Source of the DNA: Novosphingobium hassiacum
Lineage (GTDB): Bacteria; Pseudomonadota; Alphaproteobacteria; Sphingomonadales; Sphingomonadaceae
Direction of reading: 5' to 3'
Assembly (NCBI RefSeq): GCF_014196055.1
Contig: NZ_JACICY010000002.1
Span: 62,001-126,000 of the forward strand
DNA: 64,000 bases
Position 1 is the stretch's first letter, and the number at the start of each line of letters is the position of its first letter. Positions 1-7,495 of this stretch are shown piece by piece. The translations under genes were made by a program, and so were the position numbers. The notes beneath the pieces are model-generated. The model did not search any database, had not been told where the DNA came from, and worked only from the letters and a program-made list of their open reading frames with translations.

Positions 1-197
1 TCGTTGGGGCCGAACTGGCGCGGGTTGACGAAAATCGAGGCGATGACGTGGTCGGCGCGGGCGCGCGCCTCGCGGACCAGCGCCAAGTGGCCCTCGTGGA
101 GCGCGCCCATGGTTGGCACCAGGGCAACTGTTTTTCCCCCGATTTTAAGCGCATCGACCGCTTTGCGCAGGTCATCGAGTCGATTGATGGTTTGCAC
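1..197 (-). CDS. panC: Pantoate--beta-alanine ligase, N-terminal part (runs off the window)
   Basis: Only the first 65 or so codons are inside the window. The protein begins with a GTG codon at 197 ([14 protein letters not shown]) and carries the family's nucleotide-binding stretch [11 protein letters not shown] followed by [10 protein letters not shown], the PanC signature. PanC condenses pantoate with beta-alanine using ATP in cytoplasmic pantothenate (CoA precursor) synthesis. A second in-frame GTG lies four codons upstream; I prefer 197 because the protein then starts like known PanC proteins and a GGAG lies about 11 bases before it. It diverges from mipZ, leaving about 100 bp for both promoters. 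Confidence 0.93.
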   Translation of the reverse strand, partial: MQTINRLDDLRKAVDALKIGGKTVALVPTMGALHEGHLALVREARARADHVIASIFVNPRQFGPN

Positions 198-295
198 GTT
201 GGCGGCCACTCCACTAAGTCCGAAGGCAACGGCGATACGGGGCGCGAGGCCCTGTCGCAAGCCCGACCGGACAGCCACAGCAGAGAGTATCGCCC

Positions 296-1111
296 TTGTC
301 GAACGGCCCACATCGCATCGTCTTCGCCAACGAAAAGGGCGGCACCGGCAAGTCGACGACAGCGGTGCACGTCGCTGTGGCACTGGCCTATCAGGGTGCG
401 CGGGTGGCCGCGATCGACCTCGATTCCCGCCAGCGCACGATGCACCGCTATCTGGAAAACCGCGCGGAAACGATGCGGCGACGCAGCATTGCGCTGCCGA
501 CCGCGACGTTCGAGGTGTTTGGCGGCGATGACGCGGGCGAGCTCGACGCGCTGACCGAGAAGTTGGGACAGGAGCATGATTTTCTGGTGTTCGACACGCC
601 GGGGCGCGACGATCCGCTTGCGCGGCATGTCGCGACGCGCGCCGATACGCTGGTGACGCCGCTCAACGACAGCTTCGTCGATTTCGACCTGATCGGTCAG
701 GTGGACGCCGAGACGTTCAAGGTGCGCCGCCTGTCATTCTATGCCGAGCTGATCTGGGAAGCGCGCAAGAAGCGGGCGATGGCGACGATCAAGGATGCGC
801 GCCGCGAGATGGACTGGGTCGTGGTGCGCAACCGCACCGGCTATACCGAGGCGCGCAACCAGAAGCGTATCGACCAGGCCCTGACCGAGCTGTCCAAACG
901 CGTCGGCTTCCGCGTGGCCAGCGGGCTGTCGGAGCGTGTGATCTATCGCGAACTGTTTCCGAGCGGGCTGACGCTGCTCGACAAAGGGCAACTGGGTGAA
1001 CTGGGCACGAGCCATCTGGTCGCGCGGCAGGAGTTGCGCACGCTGGTGTCGGGGCTGAACCTGCCGGTCCCGGCCAAGCCCGCGCCCGCAGCGCTCGAGA
1101 GCGCTGCCTGA
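296..1111 (+). CDS. mipZ: MipZ-type ParA-family division-site ATPase
   Basis: This 271-residue P-loop ATPase has a deviant Walker A (KGGTGKST, residues 14-21) with the signature first lysine of the ParA/MinD class, IDLDSRQRT after it, and a Walker B FLVFDTPG near residue 100. The stretch DLDSRQRT...ENR is characteristic of MipZ, which in Caulobacter forms gradients from the ParB-bound origin and inhibits FtsZ polymerisation away from midcell. The start is TTG at 296 with AGAGAG eight bases upstream; no better ATG exists before the P-loop. The stop overlaps the ATG of the next gene (TGATG), suggesting translational coupling to the small J-protein. Family assignment is from motifs; a general ParA role is the alternative. 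Confidence 0.9.
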   Translation: MSNGPHRIVFANEKGGTGKSTTAVHVAVALAYQGARVAAIDLDSRQRTMHRYLENRAETMRRRSIALPTATFEVFGGDDAGELDALTEKLGQEHDFLVFDTPGRDDPLARHVATRADTLVTPLNDSFVDFDLIGQVDAETFKVRRLSFYAELIWEARKKRAMATIKDARREMDWVVVRNRTGYTEARNQKRIDQALTELSKRVGFRVASGLSERVIYRELFPSGLTLLDKGQLGELGTSHLVARQELRTLVSGLNLPVPAKPAPAALESAA

Positions 1112-1401
1112 TGATCAAGCTCCTCGCGCTTGTGGCCCTCGTCAGCATCGCGTGCAAGATGCTGGCGGGTCGCTGGCCGTGGGAATTGCTGGCGGCCGAT
1201 CCGCGCCGGGCGAGCGAGACGAAGGCGCGCAACCTGTTGGGTGTGTCGGTTTCGGCGGGCCATGACGAGGTGATCGAGGCGCATCGCAAACTGATCGGGC
1301 AAGTCCATCCCGACCGGGGTGGATCGAACGAGGCGGTGCACGAGGCGAACGCGGCGCGCGACCTGTTGCTCGCGCGGCTGGGCGGCCGTCTCGACCGGTA
1401 A
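1111..1401 (+). CDS. Small membrane-anchored J-domain protein
   Basis: This 96-residue protein has an N-terminal hydrophobic segment (about residues 3-17) and then a compact J domain with the HPD tripeptide at residues 66-68 (QVHPDRGG) and the flanking helices of the family. J domains stimulate the ATPase of Hsp70; the membrane anchor would place this one at the inner membrane facing the cytosol. Similar short membrane J-proteins are common in alphaproteobacteria and usually unnamed. Its ATG overlaps the mipZ stop codon, and phosphomannomutase begins 25 bases downstream, so the three may be one operon. Which Hsp70 it serves cannot be told from sequence. Confidence 0.85.
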   Translation: MIKLLALVALVSIACKMLAGRWPWELLAADPRRASETKARNLLGVSVSAGHDEVIEAHRKLIGQVHPDRGGSNEAVHEANAARDLLLARLGGRLDR

Positions 1402-1426
1402 CCTGGGGACAGAGGGGAGACGGGAC

Positions 1427-2830
1427 ATGCGCCACAGCTTCCATCCCTCGATCCTGCGCGAATACGACATCCGCGGGGTGTTCGGCGAGACGCTGGGACC
1501 CGATGACGCGCGCGCGATCGGGCGCAGCTTCGGGACACGGGTGACGCGGGCTGGCGGCAGGCGCGTTGTGGTAGGCTACGACGGGCGGCTTAGTTCCCCC
1601 CTGCTGGAGCATGCTCTGGTCGAAGGACTGAACGCCAGCGGCATCGATGTGGTGCGCATCGGGCTGAGCGCGACGCCGATGCTGTATTACGCGGCGGCTT
1701 CAATTCCAGATGTTCAGGGCGGCATTCAGGTAACCGGCAGCCACAATCCCGCCAATCACAACGGCTTCAAGGCGGTACTTGAAGGGGCTGCTTTCTACGG
1801 GGCCGACATAGTCGATCTCGGGCGGATCGCCGATGAAGGCGACTGGCTGTCCGGTACCGGCCAGACCACGACTATCGATATCATGGACGCTTACGTCGAC
1901 CGGCTGATCGAGGGGCTGGAGGGCGTCGACCAGACCCTGCTGGAGGGCCTGAGCATCGCCTGGGACGCCGGCAACGGCGCGGCCGGCCCCGTTATCGAGG
2001 CGTTGACCGCCCGACTTCCGGGGCGCCATGTCCTTCTGTTTACGAGCGTGGACGGCCATTTTCCCAACCATCATCCTGATCCGACTGTGGAAGCAAATCT
2101 CGCTGATCTCGGGCTTGCTGTCGCGCGGGGAAGGCTCGACTTCGGACTTGCCTTCGACGGCGATGGCGACCGAATCGGAGCTATCGACGGAGTGGGCCGG
2201 ACGATCTGGGGTGACCAGCTGCTGGCGATCTTCGCGGAGGACGTGCTCAAGACATCGCCAGAAGCGACGATTATTGCGGATGTGAAGGCCAGCGGGGCGC
2301 TGTTCGAGCGGATCGCGGAACTTGGCGGGCGGCCGCAGATGTGGAAGACCGGCCACTCGCTGATCAAGTCCAGAATGAAGGAAATTGGTGCCGTTCTGGG
2401 CGGCGAGATGAGCGGCCACGTGTTCTTTGCCGACAGATACTACGGTTTCGACGATGCGCTCTACGCCGCGGTCCGTTTGATGGCGGCGACCGTGAGGCTC
2501 GGCAAATCCGTAACTGCGATGCGCGAGGCCATGCCGGTGATGTTCAACACCCCCGAACTGCGCTTCGCAATCGACGACGCGCGCAAATTCGAAATAGTCG
2601 ATGAAGTGCGCGACCGACTTCACGCTGCGGGCGCGCAGATGAACGAGATCGACGGGGTTCGCGTAGATGCGCCAGACGGATGGTGGTTGCTGCGGGCGTC
2701 GAACACGCAGGACGTACTGGTGCTGCGTGCGGAAAGCCGGACAGCAGAAGGTCTAGCGCGGTTGCTGTCCGAGGCTGACGGACAGCTTGCCGAGTCTGGC
2801 ATAAATCGTGGGTCCATCTTGGGCCATTGA
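1427..2830 (+). CDS. Phosphomannomutase/phosphoglucomutase
   Basis: This is a 467-residue alpha-D-phosphohexomutase that interconverts hexose 1- and 6-phosphates, supplying sugar nucleotides for polysaccharide and LPS. The phosphoserine loop TGSHNP lies near residue 102, the magnesium loop DGDGDR near 244 and the sugar-binding loop GGEMSGH near 326, followed by the C-terminal phosphate-binding domain. The ATG at 1427 is chosen because AGGGGAGA precedes it by six bases and the protein then starts with the usual FHPSILREYDIRG. Codon use from about 1690 onward is less GC-biased than its neighbours (AGA, ATA, AAA and GTA codons appear). It is close to ManB/AlgC; substrate preference cannot be decided. 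Confidence 0.93.
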   Translation: MRHSFHPSILREYDIRGVFGETLGPDDARAIGRSFGTRVTRAGGRRVVVGYDGRLSSPLLEHALVEGLNASGIDVVRIGLSATPMLYYAAASIPDVQGGIQVTGSHNPANHNGFKAVLEGAAFYGADIVDLGRIADEGDWLSGTGQTTTIDIMDAYVDRLIEGLEGVDQTLLEGLSIAWDAGNGAAGPVIEALTARLPGRHVLLFTSVDGHFPNHHPDPTVEANLADLGLAVARGRLDFGLAFDGDGDRIGAIDGVGRTIWGDQLLAIFAEDVLKTSPEATIIADVKASGALFERIAELGGRPQMWKTGHSLIKSRMKEIGAVLGGEMSGHVFFADRYYGFDDALYAAVRLMAATVRLGKSVTAMREAMPVMFNTPELRFAIDDARKFEIVDEVRDRLHAAGAQMNEIDGVRVDAPDGWWLLRASNTQDVLVLRAESRTAEGLARLLSEADGQLAESGINRGSILGH

Positions 2831-2832
2831 TC

Positions 2833-2858
2833 GGGGGGCATCCGGGCGGACGCCCCCC
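2833..2858. terminator. Convergent hairpin terminator between phosphomannomutase and the BON gene
   Basis: The sequence forms GGGGGGC paired with GCCCCCC, extended past one A-C mismatch by TCCG/CGGA. It sits between the stop codons of two convergent genes and so may serve both strands. There is no clear T-run, so efficiency is uncertain. Confidence 0.55.
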
Positions 2859-2886
2859 GCTTAACCATTCCTCAGCAATCGGGCAC

Positions 2887-3795
2887 TCAGGCGTCAGGCG
2901 TCACGGACTTATCGCCGCCGCCCCAGCCGAGCGTGCCGCCCTGTCCTTCGAGCGAGCTTCCCGGCTTGACGCGCAAGTTGTTCTGCACGTGCTTCACGCC
3001 CGAGATTGCATCGACACAGTCTTCGGCGCGGCGCTTGGCCGAGCGATCCTCTACCGTGCCGGCAAGGGTCACTTCGCCTTCGGTGACGGTCACCGAAATC
3101 TGTCGCGCATCAAGGCGCGGATCTTCAGTCAGGCGATCGTTGGCGTCTTCGCGGATGCGTTCGTCCGAGCGGGTGTAGTCGCTCGGGCCGCGACCGCGAT
3201 GGTCCTCTTCCCGGCGGCGCTCGGCGTCCTTGTCACCGAACCAGCTGCGAACCTCATCGACCGCACGATCAGCAAAGCCACGCCCATCGTCGCGCCCATA
3301 GCTTCCGGCCCCGGTATAGGCACCGTACGAGGAAACCGTTCCTGCGGCGCCCCCACTGGCCCCAGTGCCCGACCAGGCGCGGGCTCCGCCGCCATAGTCT
3401 TCGGACGTGAACAAGTCTGCGCCGGTCGGGCCATAGCCACGATCAAGGTTGCGCGACCGGGCTGAACCCTGATTCCCGTAGTAGCCTTGGCTGCCGTAAG
3501 CCTGACCGCCATAGTTCTGACCACCATAGCCCGGGCCGCTCGGGCTCTGACCGGTGTAGTGGCGGTCGCCGACTTCCCAATCATGCGTCCGGCGATCGCC
3601 GCTCTGGCTCTGTCCGCGCGATGGCCAGGAATCGTCGCGTGGGCGGGCTGACCCGACCGATCCGGTCCGGTCCCAGTTATCGCGGGCGAATTCACCGGGA
3701 TAATCGTGGCCCGAGCCGCGCTCGGAGGAATCCCGGCTGAGACGTTCGTCATCGCGGTTGCGGTCTCGCGACGTCCAATCGGAGCGGTCGTTCAT
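2887..3795 (-). CDS. Glycine/tyrosine-rich BON-domain protein with SWFGD motif
   Basis: This 302-residue protein starts with a charged Arg/Asp/Ser-rich segment, followed by low-complexity Gly-Tyr-Gln repeats (GGQNYGGQAYGSQGYYG type, about residues 85-115). An SWFGD motif lies near 184, followed by a charged linker rich in Arg, Glu and Asp, and a BON domain at about 209-277 (RIREDANDRL...LAGTV...VKHVQNNLRV). BON domains bind phospholipid or surfaces; SWFGD-BON proteins are common in Proteobacteria and often stress-linked, but no mechanism is established. No signal peptide is visible. The ATG at 3795 has AAGGAGAGA just upstream, which rules out the longer reading. Convergent with phosphomannomutase and divergent from the Hsp70 gene. 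Confidence 0.85.
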   Translation of the reverse strand: MNDRSDWTSRDRNRDDERLSRDSSERGSGHDYPGEFARDNWDRTGSVGSARPRDDSWPSRGQSQSGDRRTHDWEVGDRHYTGQSPSGPGYGGQNYGGQAYGSQGYYGNQGSARSRNLDRGYGPTGADLFTSEDYGGGARAWSGTGASGGAAGTVSSYGAYTGAGSYGRDDGRGFADRAVDEVRSWFGDKDAERRREEDHRGRGPSDYTRSDERIREDANDRLTEDPRLDARQISVTVTEGEVTLAGTVEDRSAKRRAEDCVDAISGVKHVQNNLRVKPGSSLEGQGGTLGWGGGDKSVTPDA

Positions 3796-3989
3796 TGCAT
3801 CTCTCCTTGCTGGATAACTGTTTGGCAAATGGTACTATTGGCAGAACGGTCCGCGCGCTGCTTCACCCCCAGCGCTGGTCGCAAGGAGCAGGCGATTCAT
3901 CGCGAGTGCTCAGCCGCATGGCATCGCTTTGCGCTTGCCAAGGCCGTTTGCCCTGTCGCATCACCGCTTGCGAAGAACAGGACGCCATA

Positions 3990-5696
3990 ATGCTCATTGG
4001 GATCGATCTGGGGACCACCAACTCGGCGGTGGCCCTGTGGAAGGATGGAAAGGCGACGCTGGTGCCCAATGCCCTGGGTGCGTTGCTGACGCCTTCGGCA
4101 GTATCGGTCCGGGCAGACGGTACGACGCTGGTGGGCGCGGCCGCGCTCGATCGGATGGCGGCGAAAGATGGCGCGACCGCGACCAGCTTCAAGCGGTTCA
4201 TGGGCACCGACCGCAAAGTGCGCATGGGCCGAAAGGACTTGTCGGCCGAGGAGTTGTCGGCACTGGTGCTGATGGCACTGCGCGATGACGTGGCCGCCTT
4301 TACCGGCGAGCGCCCGACCGAGGCGGTGATCACCGTGCCTGCCTATTTCAACGATCGGCAGCGCAAGGCAACGCGGCGGGCAGGCGAACTGGCAGGCCTG
4401 ACCGTGCGCCGCCTGATCAACGAGCCCACGGCCGCGGCTCTGGCATTCGGATTGCAGGACAAGGCCGAACGCGAACCGTTTCTGGTGTTCGATCTGGGCG
4501 GCGGGACGTTCGACGTCTCGATCGTCGAGATGTTCGAGGGGATTGTCGAAGTGCGGGCCTCGGCGGGAGACAATCGGCTGGGTGGCGACGATTTCAACGC
4601 GGCGCTGACGACCGCTCTGCGCGGGCGGCTCGATCCCGAATCGCGGCTTGCGAATATCGACGGGGCGCTGGCGCAAGCGCTGCTGCTGCAGGCGGCCGAG
4701 CGCACCAAGCGCGTCCTGAGCGAAGCACCGGAGGCCGAGTTCGGAGTAACCGTTGATGGCGAAAGGCTGACGACGCGCGTGACGGCGGGTGAATTCGAGG
4801 CGCAGACCGAGGGGTTGATCCGCCGCTTGCGCGATCCGGTGGTGCGCGCCTTGCGCGACAGCCAGATCGACGCCGCATCGCTGAGCGAAGTCGTGCTGGT
4901 CGGCGGTGCAACGCGGATGCCGGTGGTGCGCAAGGCGATCACGCGACTGTTCGGACGCTTTCCCAATTCCTCGGTCCATCCCGATCATGCGGTGGCGCTG
5001 GGCGCGGCGATCCAGAGCGGTCTGATCGCGCGCGACGGCGGGCTGGAGGAAATCCGCATCACCGACGTCTGCCCGTTCACGCTCGGCATCGAGACCGCCG
5101 AACGCACGGCACGCGGCATGCTCCAGCAAGGGCTTTTCTCGCCGATCATCGATCGCAATACGCCAGTGCCGGTCAGCCGGATGGGCATCTACAGCACGAT
5201 GAGCAACAACCAGAAGCACATCGAGGTCGGCATCTTCCAAGGCGAGGCGCGCGAGGTTTCGGGCAACGTCCGGCTGGGCACGCTCAAGGTGCCGGTGCCG
5301 CCACGTCCCGAAGGCGAAGTGGCGATCGAGGTGCGCTTTTCCTATGACAGTTCTGGGTTGCTCGAGGTCGATGTCGAGGTTCCGGCTACTGGAGCCAAGC
5401 ATAACCTGATGATCATTGACGAGGAGGATCGCAAGTCGCCCGCCGATCTGGAGGAGCGGCGCAAGGCGCTGTCCGCGCTGAAGCGCCACCCACGCGAGGA
5501 TGCGGTCAACGAAGCGCTGCTGGCTCGAGCGGAGCGCTGCTTTGAGGAATTTCTGGGTGATGCGCGCGCGATCATCGGTGACCGCACGCTGGCATTCACG
5601 GCGGCGCTCGACAGCCAGGATCCGCGCCGGATCACCGATGCGGCGCAAGACCTGACGGCGCTGCTCGACACGCTCGAAGCCAATTCGCCGCTATGA
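3990..5696 (+). CDS. hscC: HscC-type Hsp70 chaperone
   Basis: The 568-residue protein is a short Hsp70: the actin-like ATPase domain opens with IGIDLGTTNSAVALW at residues 3-17, with VFDLGGGTFDVS near 165 and VLVGGATRMP near 299, followed by a beta-sandwich substrate domain and a short helical lid. It is about 70 residues shorter than DnaK and lacks the acidic C-terminal tail, matching HscC (about 556 residues in E. coli). HscC is a specialised Hsp70 with few known clients. The ATG at 3990 is chosen because the protein then starts at the Hsp70 N-terminus. The next gene, 10 bases away, encodes a J-like membrane protein, which is the expected partner context for HscC. Confidence 0.9.
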   Translation: MLIGIDLGTTNSAVALWKDGKATLVPNALGALLTPSAVSVRADGTTLVGAAALDRMAAKDGATATSFKRFMGTDRKVRMGRKDLSAEELSALVLMALRDDVAAFTGERPTEAVITVPAYFNDRQRKATRRAGELAGLTVRRLINEPTAAALAFGLQDKAEREPFLVFDLGGGTFDVSIVEMFEGIVEVRASAGDNRLGGDDFNAALTTALRGRLDPESRLANIDGALAQALLLQAAERTKRVLSEAPEAEFGVTVDGERLTTRVTAGEFEAQTEGLIRRLRDPVVRALRDSQIDAASLSEVVLVGGATRMPVVRKAITRLFGRFPNSSVHPDHAVALGAAIQSGLIARDGGLEEIRITDVCPFTLGIETAERTARGMLQQGLFSPIIDRNTPVPVSRMGIYSTMSNNQKHIEVGIFQGEAREVSGNVRLGTLKVPVPPRPEGEVAIEVRFSYDSSGLLEVDVEVPATGAKHNLMIIDEEDRKSPADLEERRKALSALKRHPREDAVNEALLARAERCFEEFLGDARAIIGDRTLAFTAALDSQDPRRITDAAQDLTALLDTLEANSPL

Positions 5697-5706
5697 GCGG
5701 GCCGCG

Positions 5707-7473
5707 ATGACCCCGACACAGGCCTGGAGAGTACTTGGCATTGCCAAGACCGGCGACGTCGGCGCAATCCGCCGCGCCTATGCCGAAAGGCTCAAGGCGA
5801 TGGACATCGATCGCGATGTCGACGGCTATGCGCGACTGCGCGAGGCGCGCGATGCGGCGCTGCGCTGGGCGCGGATGAAGGTGGCGGTTGATGAGGGGGG
5901 CCTCGAGCCGCTGGACGGGGTCGATGCTGTGGTCGAAACGCCGGAGGTTCCGGCTCCCGCCGAAAGCTCAAGCTGGCTTTATGCTGCCCCTGCGGCGACG
6001 GGGGAGAGCGATCCGACGCTGACCACCCGGCTGGGTGACAGAACCGCGGGCGCGCTCGATGTGACGCGGGGCGTTGGCGCGGCGCAGGCTCCGGCGGTGC
6101 AGGCAATCGAAGTGCAGCGCGATCCGTTTGCGCGTCCGGTGCTGCTGGGACTCGAGCAGGACCCCGATGCGGTGATGCCGGCCTGGGCGCACGAGCAGGC
6201 GTTGCATCGGCTGTTGCTGCCCGATCACGACGCCGACGAATACCCGCCGCTGGAGGGCTGGGAGGAAGCAATGGCGCGCGGCCATCTGAAGGCGATCCTG
6301 CACAATGCGCAGACGGTCAGCGTGTCCGCGTTCGATGAAGTTGACAACTGGCTGGCAGGGATGCTGATGCGGGCATGGCCTCGCTCGTCACCGTTGCTCG
6401 AGCCTGCCGCCGCCGTGTTCGGCTGGGAGAGCGAACGGGGCCGGGTCAACGAGCGGCCAGCTATCGCGTTTCTCAACATGCGGTTGCGGGGCTTGCGGTT
6501 CCTCGAAAAGGTCGCCGAGCCGGCACACCCGCTGCACAAGGCGTGGGTCGAGCTGACCACGCCCGCGCAGCAGGGCAGCCGTCGCGGCTGGTTCGTCAAG
6601 CGTCGCGATGTCGAGCAGCTGCTCGAAGGCGTACGCAAGAACTTTCCCGAGCTGGAGCATCATTTCGATCACTGGCGCGTGGCGCTGTGGGAGCGCGGGG
6701 GCACGTCGAGCGATAACTATGGCTGGCTGAGCGGCGGGCGACTGGCGCTCATTGCCATAATCCTGCTGGTGCAGATCGTGCGCTTTGCCCTGTCAGACGG
6801 CGAGCCCAAAAGGCAGCCGCTCATCGATCGACCACCTGTCACGACGCAGCAGCAGGACGCCGATCGGGCGGTGATCGAGCGCGCAGTCGGGTCGATCTTC
6901 GGTTCCGGCGTCACCTTCGCCCAGATCCAATCGCGCCAGCCCGATCTGGCAGCGCTGTTCTCGGCGAATCGCACGATCGCGCGATCGCAGCAGGACACTG
7001 ACGGCGCTTACATCGCCAAAGTCCGCGATCTGGTGCGCGAACGCATGTATATGACCGCGCTGGTGATCAAGGGACCGTTGCTGGAGGACGTCCAGCGCAT
7101 CCGCGTCGACATCCTGCGCGCCGCACGCAAGGCGGGCGCAGCGCAATGCATGACATTTGTGCGCACGCGCCGTCTGGGAGCCGAAGTGGCCTTGGCCCCA
7201 TCGCTCCTGTCGCGCGAGAGCCTGCTCGCCAGACGCATGCTGGAGGCGCGCCAACTCGGGCCGCCGGCGCGGCTGCCGGCGAACCGCACGAGCGTTTCGG
7301 GTGCGGTGATCGGCAGGGTAATGGACAGGACCGGCATCGGCGAGGCGCGGGTGCGGCAGGCGCTGAACAATGCGGGCTCGGACGCCGATCAGTGCGCGGT
7401 GACCATCGCAATGCTCGACGTGGCGCTGACGCAGCCGGAGGCGCAGCGGCAGGCGCTCCTTTCGGTCCTGTGA
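5707..7473 (+). CDS. Degenerate J-domain membrane protein, likely HscC partner
   Basis: The 588-residue protein begins with a J-like module (AWRVLGIAKTGDVGAIRRAYAERLKAMDIDRDVDGYARLREARDAAL), the form seen in HscC-associated DjlB/DjlC-like proteins. The canonical HPD loop is absent: the corresponding stretch reads MDIDRD. A long soluble central region follows, then one membrane span near residues 344-360 (LIAIILLVQIVRFAL) and a C-terminal domain of about 225 residues I do not recognise. It follows hscC by 10 bases and is presumably co-transcribed. The likely role is recruiting or regulating HscC at the membrane, but without HPD stimulation of its ATPase by the classical route is doubtful. Confidence 0.78.
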   Translation: MTPTQAWRVLGIAKTGDVGAIRRAYAERLKAMDIDRDVDGYARLREARDAALRWARMKVAVDEGGLEPLDGVDAVVETPEVPAPAESSSWLYAAPAATGESDPTLTTRLGDRTAGALDVTRGVGAAQAPAVQAIEVQRDPFARPVLLGLEQDPDAVMPAWAHEQALHRLLLPDHDADEYPPLEGWEEAMARGHLKAILHNAQTVSVSAFDEVDNWLAGMLMRAWPRSSPLLEPAAAVFGWESERGRVNERPAIAFLNMRLRGLRFLEKVAEPAHPLHKAWVELTTPAQQGSRRGWFVKRRDVEQLLEGVRKNFPELEHHFDHWRVALWERGGTSSDNYGWLSGGRLALIAIILLVQIVRFALSDGEPKRQPLIDRPPVTTQQQDADRAVIERAVGSIFGSGVTFAQIQSRQPDLAALFSANRTIARSQQDTDGAYIAKVRDLVRERMYMTALVIKGPLLEDVQRIRVDILRAARKAGAAQCMTFVRTRRLGAEVALAPSLLSRESLLARRMLEARQLGPPARLPANRTSVSGAVIGRVMDRTGIGEARVRQALNNAGSDADQCAVTIAMLDVALTQPEAQRQALLSVL

Positions 7474-7495
7474 GACAATCCCTATCTCGAGTGCG

